Assembly: GCF_016595795.1 (NCBI RefSeq)
Contig: NZ_JAENHN010000065.1
Location: 1 to 64,000, forward strand
Direction of reading: 5' to 3'
Length of the DNA: 64,000 nucleotides
From: Clostridium yunnanense
GTDB taxonomy: Bacteria > Bacillota > Clostridia > Clostridiales > Clostridiaceae
Positions 9,045 through 16,775 of the stretch are shown here, one piece after another; positions within the stretch are counted from its first letter, which is position 1; every line of letters starts with the position of its first letter. A program made the translations under genes and the position numbers. Under the pieces are notes generated by a model. It worked only from the letters and a program-made list of their open reading frames with translations. It was not told where the DNA came from and did not search any database.

Positions 9045-9233
9045 ATGGCAAATGCAAGACAAAATGTACAAACAACTTTTGATGAGTTAAATCACTGTAA
9101 ACAACATCTTCAAGATGCTCTAAACACAGTTGAAAAGGATCAAAACAGACAAAAGATCCAAAGATCTTTAGATGCTGTTAACAATGCAATAAACGTAACA
9201 CAAGACACAATATCAAGCTATACTGAAAGTTAG
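9045..9233 (+). CDS. Small helical protein (62 aa), unknown
   Basis: I do not recognise this gene. It has a near-perfect AAGGAGGG ribosome binding site 7 nt before the ATG and its own terminator immediately after, so it is probably expressed as a single gene. The product is soluble and strongly helical: MANARQNVQTTFDELNHCKQ, then a QDALNTVEKDQNR segment and two more short helices, with one cysteine. It lies between the Crp/Fnr regulator and the sulfite reductase operon. There is no evidence for a function; a spore-related or abundant housekeeping small protein is possible. Confidence 0.65.
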   Translation: MANARQNVQTTFDELNHCKQHLQDALNTVEKDQNRQKIQRSLDAVNNAINVTQDTISSYTES

Positions 9234-9252
9234 TATACATAGATATTTAGGA

Positions 9253-9283
9253 GGAACCCTTGATTTTAAAGGGTTCTTTTTTA
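9253..9283 (+). terminator. Terminator after the 62-aa gene
   Basis: GGAACCCTT pairs with AAGGGTTC, followed by a T6 tract. Confidence 0.85.
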
Positions 9284-9285
9284 TA

Positions 9286-9351
9286 TCTATACAGTAAAAA
9301 AATAAAAGTAGACTGTGATATTTATCACAGTCTACTTTTATTTTTTTTAGT
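9286..9351. promoter_or_regulatory. Long perfect palindrome with Crp-type site before the hydrosulfide channel gene
   Basis: A palindrome with arms of more than 25 bp is centred on TGTGATATTTATCACA (9314-9329), which fits the TGTGA-N6-TCACA consensus of Crp/Fnr proteins. Outward it continues through GTAGAC/GTCTAC to A-rich and T-rich ends, so as RNA it is also a strong rightward terminator-like hairpin ending about 30 bp before the gene. The left edge (TATACAGTAAAAAA, 9286-9300) resembles the ends of the E-family repeats. It could be an operator, an attenuator, or an insertion carrying both. Confidence 0.65.
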
Positions 9352-9380
9352 AAACTAATGGTATACGGGAGGGATTTATT

Positions 9381-10148
9381 ATGTTTAGTGAAGAAATTAA
9401 CAAAGTTGCCCAGGCAGCAAAAGGAAAAAGTGAATTATTAAGAAAGAATAAAGTTGGTTATTTATTGTCATCAGCTTTTGCAGGATTGTACGTAGGATTA
9501 GGTATAATGCTTATATTTACTGTAGGTGGATTACTATCAGCAGCAAGCTCACCAGCTACAAAAATAGCAATGGGAGCATCCTTTGGGGTAGCACTTTCAT
9601 TAGTTGTTTTTGCTGGATCAGAATTATTTACAGGAAATAACTTTGTAATGACAATCGGAGCTTTAAAGAAAACCGTTTCATGGTTAGACGTTATATTGGT
9701 TTGGATTGTAAGTTTTATAGGTAATCTTGCAGGTTCAGTGTTTGGTGCCTTCTTATTTTATTCTAGTGGACTAGCTTCAGGACCAGTTGGAAAGTTTATA
9801 TTAAGTGCAACTAATACAAAAATGCATCTATCAAATCAAGAGCTTTTTGTTAGAGGAGTATTGTGTAATTTATTAGTGTGTCTTGCAGTTTGGTGTACTT
9901 TCAAGATGAAAGAAGAAATCGGAAAGTTAGTTATGATCTTCTGGTGTTTATTTGTATTTATAACAGCAGGTTTTGAACATAGCATAGCAAACATGACACT
10001 TTTATCAATAGGTTTATTTATTCCACATCCAGCTACTATAAGCTTAAGTGGATTTGTTCATAACTTAACATTTGTAACTTTAGGCAATATTGTTGGTGGA
10101 GCTGTAATATTAGCAATACCTTATTACTTAATATCTAGAGAAAAATAA
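9381..10148 (+). CDS. Formate/nitrite-family channel, probably hydrosulfide channel
   Basis: This 255-residue integral membrane protein of the FNT family has about six membrane segments. The pore-lining helix carries the conserved histidine (His200 in AGFEHSIANM). It lies 11 bp upstream of asrA. An FNT member in the same operon position in Clostridioides difficile is known as a hydrosulfide ion channel (HSC), so export of HS- made by AsrABC is the likely role. Formate or nitrite transport is the family alternative, but no matching enzyme gene is nearby. The start follows GGGAGGG. Regulation probably acts through the palindrome just upstream. Confidence 0.87.
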   Translation: MFSEEINKVAQAAKGKSELLRKNKVGYLLSSAFAGLYVGLGIMLIFTVGGLLSAASSPATKIAMGASFGVALSLVVFAGSELFTGNNFVMTIGALKKTVSWLDVILVWIVSFIGNLAGSVFGAFLFYSSGLASGPVGKFILSATNTKMHLSNQELFVRGVLCNLLVCLAVWCTFKMKEEIGKLVMIFWCLFVFITAGFEHSIANMTLLSIGLFIPHPATISLSGFVHNLTFVTLGNIVGGAVILAIPYYLISREK

Positions 10149-10159
10149 GGAGTGTTATT

Positions 10160-11176
10160 ATGGGATTTAAGATGACCGTAGAAAGTTATAATGAGTACTT
10201 AGAAAAGCTTTCAGAGAAATATAAGATATTTGCACCAAAGGTATTTGAAGGTAAAGGAAGTTATTCTGACACTGATGTTGTTAGATATGGCGAAATAAGC
10301 GATATAAATGAAGTTGTATTTGATAAAAAATCAGATTTTTCATATAAGGAAGTATTACTTCCAATCACTCAAACAATGTTCTATTTTACAGAAGATGAGT
10401 GGATAGAACCAAAGCAAGAGGAAAAAGGCGCGATAATCTTCTTAAGAAGCTGCGATATGCATTCCATAAGAAGAATTGATGATATATATTTAAGAAATGG
10501 CTTTGAAGATCCGTACTACAAAGCTCTTAGAGAAAGAACAAAATTTGTTCTTATAGGATGTAGTGAAAGTTTTGAAAACTGCTTCTGCGTAAGCATGGGA
10601 ACAAATAAAACTGACGAACAGCAAGCTTATATAAAAGTTGAAGCTGATATGGTTTATTTTGATGTTAAAGATGCTGAACTTGAAGCTATATTAGAGGATC
10701 TTTCAAGAGAAGAAGCAGAAGTTAAGGTTGATTTTGTTACTGAAAATGGAGTAAAGGTTAACATACCAGAAAACTTAGATTTAAAAGTTATGGATTCTTC
10801 TATGTGGAAGGAATACTCAGCAAGATGTATAGCTTGTGGAAGATGTAACTTTGTATGTCCTACATGTACATGTTTTACAATGCAGGATATATTCTATAAA
10901 GATAACAAGAAGGCTGGAGAGAGAAGAAGAGTTTGGGCTTCTTGTCAAGTAGATGGGTATACAAATATGGCTGGAGGCCATGGTTTTAGACTAGACAAGG
11001 GACAAAGAATGAGATTTAAGGTTCTTCATAAGGTATATGATTATAAGAAGAAGTGGGGATATAACATGTGTGTTGGCTGTGGTAGATGTGATGATATCTG
11101 TCCAGAATATATATCCTTCTCAAACTGTGTAAATAAACTAGAAAAAGGAATGGAAGAGGTGAAAGCAAATGAATAA
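10160..11176 (+). CDS. asrA: Anaerobic sulfite reductase subunit A
   Basis: This 338-residue iron-sulfur electron-transfer subunit has a long N-terminal domain followed by two ferredoxin-like cysteine clusters: CIACGRCNFVCPTCTC (about residue 221) and CVGCGRCDDICP (about 302). AsrA passes electrons from the AsrB flavoprotein to AsrC. The start follows AAGGAG 7 nt upstream. The gene sits in a tight operon: 11 bp after the channel gene and overlapping asrB by 8 bp. The cysteine pattern appears complete and nothing suggests truncation. Confidence 0.93.
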   Translation: MGFKMTVESYNEYLEKLSEKYKIFAPKVFEGKGSYSDTDVVRYGEISDINEVVFDKKSDFSYKEVLLPITQTMFYFTEDEWIEPKQEEKGAIIFLRSCDMHSIRRIDDIYLRNGFEDPYYKALRERTKFVLIGCSESFENCFCVSMGTNKTDEQQAYIKVEADMVYFDVKDAELEAILEDLSREEAEVKVDFVTENGVKVNIPENLDLKVMDSSMWKEYSARCIACGRCNFVCPTCTCFTMQDIFYKDNKKAGERRRVWASCQVDGYTNMAGGHGFRLDKGQRMRFKVLHKVYDYKKKWGYNMCVGCGRCDDICPEYISFSNCVNKLEKGMEEVKANE

Positions 11177-11960
11177 TCCATATATGCCATCAAAGTCAAC
11201 GATTTTAGATATAAAAAAGCATACAGAAATAGAATATACTTTTAGACTTTCATTTAAAGGTGATGTTAAACCAGGACAATTCTTTGAAGTTTCTCTTCCA
11301 AAATACGGGGAAGCTCCTATATCAGTAAGTGGAATAGGCGAAGATTATATAGAACTTACAATAAGAAGAGTTGGAGTAGTTACAGAGGAAATATTTAATT
11401 ACTATGTTGGTCAGCAATTGTTTTTAAGAGGACCATATGGTAATGGCTTTGATATAGAAAACTATAGAGGAAAAGAAGTTATAGTTGTAGCAGGTGGAAC
11501 AGGTCTTTCGCCAGTAAAGGGAATCGTAGATTATTTCTCACAAAATCCTAGCGAGGCTAAGAAATTTACATTAATATCTGGATTTAAATCTCCTACTGAT
11601 ATGTTATTTAAAGATGATATGGAAGTTTGGAAGAATAATATAAATCATATATTAACTGTAGATACTGCACCAGAAGGTTATGAAGGTAATGTAGGACTAG
11701 TTACTAAATATATTCCAGAGTTACAGATAGATGATATGGAAAATGTAGAAGTTATAGTGGTTGGACCTCCAATGATGATGAAGTTTACAGTAGGAGAATT
11801 TTTAAAGAGAGAGATTAAAGAAGAAAAGATATGGATATCTCACGAGAGAAAGATGTGCTGTGGTCTTGGAAAATGTGGGCATTGTAAGATTGATGACACT
11901 TATGTATGTTTAGATGGTCCTGTATTTAATTATTCAGTTGGAAAGCTTCTAAGAGATTAG
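11169..11960 (+). CDS. asrB: Anaerobic sulfite reductase subunit B
   Basis: This 263-residue ferredoxin-NADP reductase-type flavoprotein has an FAD-binding barrel (about 10-100), an NAD(P)-binding lobe starting with VIVVAGGTGLSPVKGI (about 101), and a C-terminal 2Fe-2S motif, CCGLGKCGHCKID...YVC. It takes reducing equivalents from NAD(P)H for sulfite reduction. It is related to dihydroorotate dehydrogenase electron-transfer subunits (PyrK), but its operon partners identify it as AsrB. It overlaps asrA by 8 bp and is followed 15 bp later by asrC. Confidence 0.93.
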   Translation: MNNPYMPSKSTILDIKKHTEIEYTFRLSFKGDVKPGQFFEVSLPKYGEAPISVSGIGEDYIELTIRRVGVVTEEIFNYYVGQQLFLRGPYGNGFDIENYRGKEVIVVAGGTGLSPVKGIVDYFSQNPSEAKKFTLISGFKSPTDMLFKDDMEVWKNNINHILTVDTAPEGYEGNVGLVTKYIPELQIDDMENVEVIVVGPPMMMKFTVGEFLKREIKEEKIWISHERKMCCGLGKCGHCKIDDTYVCLDGPVFNYSVGKLLRD

Positions 11961-11975
11961 AGGGAGGTAAATAAA

Positions 11976-12938
11976 ATGGATATAAACACTAAAGCACTTA
12001 AAAAAAATGCCTTCAGAGTTACTAAAAAAAGAGGAATAACTTCATCAAGAATAAGAGTACCAGGTGGACATCTTGATTCAAGATATTTAGCTAAGATTGG
12101 TGAAATTGCTGAAAAGTTTGGAGATGGTTCAGTTCACATAACTACAAGACAGGGATTTGAAATCACTGGAATAGATATGAAGGACATGAATGAAGTAAAC
12201 TTAATGCTTCAAGATTTAATTGAAGGATTAGAGATAAATCAAGAAGAAGAGGGTAAAGGATACCCAGCAGCAGGTACTAGAAATGTGACTTCTTGTATAG
12301 GTAATAGGGTGTGCCCATTTGCTAACTACGATACAACTGCTTTTGCTCAAAGAATTGAAAAGATGATATTTCCAGATGATCTTCATGTAAAGGTAGCTTT
12401 AACAGGTTGTCCAAATGACTGTTTAAAGGTTAGACAACATGACTTTGGTATCATAGGAATGACTGAACCCCAATATGATGCTTATAGATGTATAGGCTGT
12501 CAAGCTTGTGTTACAAACTGTAAGAAGAGAGCAACTGGAGCTTTAAAGTTTGAAAACTTCAAGGTTGTTAGAGATCACGATAAGTGTATAGGTTGTGGCG
12601 AATGTGTTGGTAAATGCCCAACTGGAGCTTGGACTAGAAGTGAAGAGAAATATTATAGACTTGCTATAATGGGTAGATCAGGAAAGAAGAACCCAAGACT
12701 TGCAGAAGATTTTATAATCTGGGTTGATGAGGAAAGCATTAAGAAAATAATAATGAATACTTACGAGTACGTAAGAGAATATATAGATAAAGATGCTCCA
12801 GGCGGAAAAGAACATATTGGATATATAGTTGATAGAACTGGTTTCCAAGAGTTTAAGAAGTGGGCATTAAAGGATGTTGAACTAGGTCCTAAGGCTATTC
12901 TTAAGGATAATGTATATTGGAGTGGAATAAGATATTAA
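11976..12938 (+). CDS. asrC: Anaerobic sulfite reductase subunit C (siroheme subunit)
   Basis: This 320-residue catalytic subunit reduces sulfite to sulfide. The siroheme/4Fe-4S cysteines are visible in TSCIGNRVCPF and TGCPNDC. Two additional ferredoxin motifs follow (CIGCQACVTNCKK and CIGCGECVGKCP, about 169-215). Dissimilatory-type nitrite/sulfite reductase core motifs such as HITTRQGFE are present. Siroheme is required, and the genes that make its precursor start about 1 kb downstream. The start follows GAGGGAGG. A MITE-like element begins 10 bp after the stop and separates the gene from a hairpin that looks like its original terminator. Confidence 0.94.
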   Translation: MDINTKALKKNAFRVTKKRGITSSRIRVPGGHLDSRYLAKIGEIAEKFGDGSVHITTRQGFEITGIDMKDMNEVNLMLQDLIEGLEINQEEEGKGYPAAGTRNVTSCIGNRVCPFANYDTTAFAQRIEKMIFPDDLHVKVALTGCPNDCLKVRQHDFGIIGMTEPQYDAYRCIGCQACVTNCKKRATGALKFENFKVVRDHDKCIGCGECVGKCPTGAWTRSEEKYYRLAIMGRSGKKNPRLAEDFIIWVDEESIKKIIMNTYEYVREYIDKDAPGGKEHIGYIVDRTGFQEFKKWALKDVELGPKAILKDNVYWSGIRY

Positions 12939-12948
12939 TTTTAGGTGC

Positions 12949-13178
12949 TGTTAAAGCACCGTGTTGAAATTAATCGGTTAATCATCCAACGCTTTAATGA
13001 GCTTACGCAAAGAATTAATATGATTTTGTCATATTCCATGGCTAAAACTGTAAACTCACTACGTTCGAACAGTACAGTTTATTAACGCCATTCCATCTGA
13101 AAAAATCATTTAATTCTAATAGCTCGCTCATAGAGCGTCTCATGTATAACCAATTAATTTCAACAATTTTCTTAAACA
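12949..13178. mobile_element. MITE-like element with ~37 bp terminal inverted repeats (F family, complete)
   Basis: The left end, TGTTAAAGcaccgtGTTGAAATTAATcGGTTA, is an inverted match at about 29 of 37 positions to the right end, which in reverse complement reads TGTTTAAGaaaattGTTGAAATTAATtGGTTA. The 230-bp body has no ORF but contains small inner hairpins. Single ends of the same family occur at 30935-30969 and 46227-46261. No target-site duplication could be assigned by eye. It is non-autonomous by content. Confidence 0.7.
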
Positions 13179-13190
13179 TAGTATAATTTT

Positions 13191-13217
13191 AAGGGAAGCA
13201 AGCTAATTGCTTCCCTT
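13191..13217 (+). terminator. Probable displaced terminator of the asr operon
   Basis: An 11-bp perfect stem, AAGGGAAGCAA/TTGCTTCCCTT, has a 5-nt loop. The downstream tract is AATGTTTTAACC, a weak U-run. It lies immediately right of the F element, about 250 bp after asrC. Confidence 0.55.
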
Positions 13218-13455
13218 AATGTTTTAACCAATATACTTAATGCTATATTTAAGTAGTAAATCCATAATTAAATAGGAGTAAATATGTCCACTTTGTTGAA
13301 GTATAGCTGTTATTAGGGTATACTTTTGTTGTTAAGAATTTATATAAAAATCTGTTATAATAAATTAGTTGTATATAAAACTTATGAACAAGATAAATTT
13401 TTTATAGGATTCTATATCTAGTGTCATTTATATTTACTTAAGTATTGCTTTTTAT
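13218..13455. other. Non-coding AT-rich DNA between asrC terminator and repeat array
   Basis: I see no gene here. A sequence like a right end of the U repeats (AAGTAGTAAATCCATAAT, about 13251-13268) hints at an older, decayed repeat copy. Confidence 0.4.
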
Positions 13456-13765
13456 ATAGATAAACCAGTTCCAAATGCAATCTATAACTTAATCAAAGTA
13501 CCATTAATAGTTAAAATGGCTTCTAGAATATTTTGACTTATAGAACTGGGATATCTATTCCGCTTAATAAGATAAACTACTTCAATCCTTAAACTCCAAA
13601 TAAAGATTTCGATGGTTCTACGAACCTTTATTTGGATAAGTTCTAATATGAAGTAGTTTATCTATAGATGTACCACTTCGAACCGCAATCTATTTTTAAA
13701 ACTCTCACGGCTTCTGGTGAGAAAATTTAAAAATAATAAATTTCATTACGAAGTGGTACATCCAT
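13456..13765. repeat. Tandem array of three ~100 bp palindromic repeats (U family copies 2-4)
   Basis: There are three consecutive foldback units. Unit 1 is 13456-13558 (ATAGATAAACCAGTTCC with AGAACTGGGATATCTAT). Unit 2 is about 13567-13665 (GATAAACTACTTC with GAAGTAGTTTATC, enclosing an inner CCAAATAAAG/CTTTATTTGG stem). Unit 3 is 13664-13765 (GATGTACCACTTCG with CGAAGTGGTACATC). Ends of all three fit TATAGATrwACyasTTC, and units 2 and 3 share the TATAGAT between them. The interiors differ, so the ends are conserved as inverted pairs while the sequence drifts. Confidence 0.8.
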
Positions 13766-13978
13766 ATTAAGAACTAGTACATTCATGCAAATTATAAAAA
13801 GTAAGATAATAGTTGGACCTGGTGAAATATAGTGTAATTAAAAGAATGTACAGATGTAAAATTATATAATTATAACAACATAACAATATATAAATATAAA
13901 ATTATAAATTCAAAAAAATATAAGAATATAAGAATTTATAGTAATACTGCGGCTTAAGAATATTTGGAGTGATAATTT
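13766..13978 (+). promoter_or_regulatory. Upstream region of the hemA operon
   Basis: This is highly AT-rich DNA with short TATAA-rich runs and no recognisable riboswitch, including no cobalamin-type conserved boxes. The operon promoter is presumably here or inside the repeat array, but no hexamer pair stands out. A GGAG ribosome binding site precedes the ATG at 13979. Confidence 0.3.
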
Positions 13979-15175
13979 ATGAATCAGCTTATTGGATTTA
14001 AACGAAATCTGTCTCTTGATATAAGAGAGAAGTTTGCCATAAGGCAAAGTAAGATAGATCAATACCTTTGCGAACTGACTAAAAAGTTTTCTGAGGTTAT
14101 TATTATAAATACTTGTAATAGAACAGAGATTTACTTTAATGCAGATAGTTGCAGTGAAGAAAATATAGATTACATATTTGATACATTTTATTGGGATAAA
14201 GATTTAAAAGAGTACATCTTTCACGATAAAGATGACAAAGTCACAGAGCATCTTATGGAGGTTGCCTGTGGCTTTCATTCTAAGATACTCGGAGAAGATC
14301 AAATACTTGGACAAGTAAAAGATAGCTTTTTATATTCTAAAGATAGAGAGGGAGCTTCTGGAGAGCTTGGAAGGTTGTTTCAAACTGCCATAACTTGTGG
14401 AAAACAATTTAGAACAGAAGCAAAGTTATATGAAATTCCTGTGTCATCATCTTCTATAGCAGTTCATGAGGCTATAGATAGAGGACATAAAATATATATG
14501 GTTATAGGCTATGGAGAGATAGGAAGTCTGGCTGTAAAATATCTTTTAGGGCAAGATGTACATAAGATTTTTTTGGTGGTTAGAACTCCTGAAAATGTAA
14601 AAGATATATTTGATTCTAGAGTTGAGATAATTGATTTTAATAGAAAAAATGAAGTACTGAAGGAAGTTGAATGTATAATATCTTGTACTTCAGCTCCTCA
14701 TACTGTTGTGAGATATGAAGAAATCCCTAAAGAAGCAGAATTATTTATTCTTGATCTAGCAGTACCAAGAGATGTAGATAAAGAAATTAAGGCTTTAGAT
14801 AATGTAGAGCTTTTTGACATTGACGACATATCAAGGATTGATGATAAAAATAAAGCTTTAAGAAGATCACGAATGATAGATTGCAAGTATATAATCAAGG
14901 AATACTTCATTGAGTATAGTAATTGGCTGAAGATGAGAGAATTATCTCCTATAATTTCAGCTATGAAAGAAGCAGGAAAAGAGATAGTAATTGATAGATA
15001 TTCAAGTTATATAAATAGAGCAAATGATAAGAATTCTGAGAAGTTAGCAGAGATTCTTATAAAAAGCACCTCAGATCATTATGTAAATAAAGCAATCAAT
15101 GTACTTAAAGAAGCAAAGTTAAAGGGATGTGAAGAACAGTGCATGGAGATAATAAGCAAGATATTTCTAAGCTAG
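13979..15175 (+). CDS. hemA: Glutamyl-tRNA reductase
   Basis: The 398-residue enzyme reduces Glu-tRNA(Glu) to glutamate-1-semialdehyde, the first committed step of tetrapyrrole synthesis. The catalytic cysteine is Cys46 in NTCNRTE. GFHSKILGEDQILGQVK and a nucleotide-binding MVIGYGEIGSLAVKYL (about 170-185) follow in family order, then the dimerisation helix at the C-terminus. It opens a seven-gene run that leads to sirohydrochlorin. The N-terminus is slightly shorter than usual: the protein begins MNQLIGFKRNLSLDIREKF, without the longer first strand of some homologues. Confidence 0.93.
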   Translation: MNQLIGFKRNLSLDIREKFAIRQSKIDQYLCELTKKFSEVIIINTCNRTEIYFNADSCSEENIDYIFDTFYWDKDLKEYIFHDKDDKVTEHLMEVACGFHSKILGEDQILGQVKDSFLYSKDREGASGELGRLFQTAITCGKQFRTEAKLYEIPVSSSSIAVHEAIDRGHKIYMVIGYGEIGSLAVKYLLGQDVHKIFLVVRTPENVKDIFDSRVEIIDFNRKNEVLKEVECIISCTSAPHTVVRYEEIPKEAELFILDLAVPRDVDKEIKALDNVELFDIDDISRIDDKNKALRRSRMIDCKYIIKEYFIEYSNWLKMRELSPIISAMKEAGKEIVIDRYSSYINRANDKNSEKLAEILIKSTSDHYVNKAINVLKEAKLKGCEEQCMEIISKIFLS

Positions 15176-15855
15176 AGTATATGTTTTTGTCCTTAATAAG
15201 CAGTAAGTTACGGGTTTTAATCATTGGTGGAGGAAAAGCAGCTTTAATAAAGGCAACAACCTTAATAAAAAATGGGTGCAGTTTAACTATTTTAGCTGAG
15301 CATTTTGATGAAGAGCTTGAAGCTTTAACTTCTACAGGAGTAGTTGAGCTAGTAAAAGAAAGCTATAGTAAGACTTATTTGAGTGATAAACATTTAATCT
15401 TCATATGTATTAATGACAAAAGCACTATAGTAAAAGTTGTTGAAGATTGTGAAGATCAAAGCAAGTTATACGTAAACTGCAGTGATTCTAAAGATGGCTT
15501 GGCGGTTCTACCAATACAAAATAACAATGGAAGTTTTTCATATGCAGTTCATACCAATGGTGGCAATCCTAAGATGTCTAGAAAACTATTAAGTGAAATG
15601 GGCAAAGCTGTGGAACCTTTACTGAACATAACAGATTTTTCAACTTCTTTAAGGAGTAGGATGAAGGAAATTGGTTTTATTGATAAGATTATTATGGACT
15701 TTATTATTTCTGATGAGTATAGATTTTTCTTTGAAAAAGGTTATGGAGAAAAAATACTATACTTGTATTTTGATAAAGAATATTTAGAGAAATTATTTGA
15801 AGATGATTTTGTTTTATATGGAGGATATGACCATGAGTTTGATTATAGCAACTAG
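15139..15855 (+). CDS. Precorrin-2 dehydrogenase (SirC/Met8-type)
   Basis: This 238-residue NAD-dependent enzyme oxidises precorrin-2 to sirohydrochlorin. It has a Rossmann motif, [21 protein letters not shown], near the N-terminus, the family [13 protein letters not shown] segment (about residue 136), and a helical C-terminal domain. The start is uncertain. A GTG at 15139 gives the longest form and overlaps hemA by 37 bp; an in-frame ATG at 15181, 5 bp after the hemA stop, would give about 224 residues but has no clear ribosome binding site, so coupling with hemA is likely either way. The gene overlaps hemC by 23 bp. Confidence 0.82.
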   Translation: MHGDNKQDISKLEYMFLSLISSKLRVLIIGGGKAALIKATTLIKNGCSLTILAEHFDEELEALTSTGVVELVKESYSKTYLSDKHLIFICINDKSTIVKVVEDCEDQSKLYVNCSDSKDGLAVLPIQNNNGSFSYAVHTNGGNPKMSRKLLSEMGKAVEPLLNITDFSTSLRSRMKEIGFIDKIIMDFIISDEYRFFFEKGYGEKILYLYFDKEYLEKLFEDDFVLYGGYDHEFDYSN

Positions 15856-16708
15856 GAAAAGTAAGCTTGCACAGACCCAAACAGAGATAGTTATGGAGCT
15901 TCTAAGAGATAAATGCAATATAGAAAGTGAAAAGCTTCTAATGAGTACAGAAGGAGACAGAAGGCTTGATGTAGCTCTTAATAAGATAGGTGGTAAAGGA
16001 TTATTTGTAAAAGAAATAGAATATGCCTTACTGGACGGAAAAGCTGATGCAGCAGTGCACAGCATGAAGGATGTTCCTTTTGCATTAGAAGAGCCTTTCG
16101 AGATTGTAGCAATGCCAGAGCGTGAAGATCCTAGAGATGCGTTTGTATCTATGAATAATATCAGTTTTTATGAACTTAAAAAAGGAGCTAGGATAGGCAC
16201 ATCTAGTATAAGAAGAAGTTCTCAATTAAGAGCCTTAAGACCAGACATTGAGATTATTCCAATCAGAGGAAATGTTCAGACAAGAATAGAAAAAATAGAA
16301 AAAGAAAATCTAGATGGAATAATTCTAGCAGCTGCAGGGCTAAAAAGACTAGATATGGAAGATATAATAACTGACTACTTCAATGAAGAAATATTTCTTC
16401 CAGCAGTGGGACAGGGGGCTCTAGGTATTGAAACCTTAAAGACAAGCGATAAAAAGCATATATTCTCAAAGCTGGATGATTGTAAAACAAGAATCTCTGT
16501 AGAGGCAGAAAGAAGCTTTATGAAAGAACTTAATGGAGGCTGTCATTCTCCAATAGGTGCTTATGCAAAGATTGAGAATAAGGATATATACATATTAGGT
16601 ATATATGAAATAAATAATAGATTAGTAAAAAAGGATATTAAAGGTAAGCTTGAAGATCACATTGAGCTTGGTAAGGCTTTAGCTAAAAAGATTATAAAAG
16701 AACTATAA
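15833..16708 (+). CDS. hemC: Hydroxymethylbilane synthase (porphobilinogen deaminase)
   Basis: The 291-residue enzyme polymerises four porphobilinogens. Typical motifs are [13 protein letters not shown] at the N-terminus, HSMKDVP (about residue 75), [13 protein letters not shown] (about 120-135) and Cys237 in [10 protein letters not shown], which carries the dipyrromethane cofactor. The ATG at 15833 is chosen because GGAGG lies 8 nt upstream; the in-frame ATG at 15797 lacks a site and adds 12 residues unlike the family. It overlaps the end of the sirC-like gene. Confidence 0.93.
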   Translation: MSLIIATRKSKLAQTQTEIVMELLRDKCNIESEKLLMSTEGDRRLDVALNKIGGKGLFVKEIEYALLDGKADAAVHSMKDVPFALEEPFEIVAMPEREDPRDAFVSMNNISFYELKKGARIGTSSIRRSSQLRALRPDIEIIPIRGNVQTRIEKIEKENLDGIILAAAGLKRLDMEDIITDYFNEEIFLPAVGQGALGIETLKTSDKKHIFSKLDDCKTRISVEAERSFMKELNGGCHSPIGAYAKIENKDIYILGIYEINNRLVKKDIKGKLEDHIELGKALAKKIIKEL

Positions 16709-16775
16709 TTATTAGGTTGAATTTAAGTTTTGTGATTAAATTAAGCAAGAGAACTACGATTGATGAGGTGGAAAA

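Noticed and set aside
13456-13765. Possible CRISPR array from regular ~100 bp repeats
   Set aside because: Units are foldbacks joined end to end without spacers of constant size, and no cas gene is present.
13766-13978. Cobalamin or other riboswitch before hemA
   Set aside because: No conserved core boxes are visible; the leader is plain AT-rich sequence.
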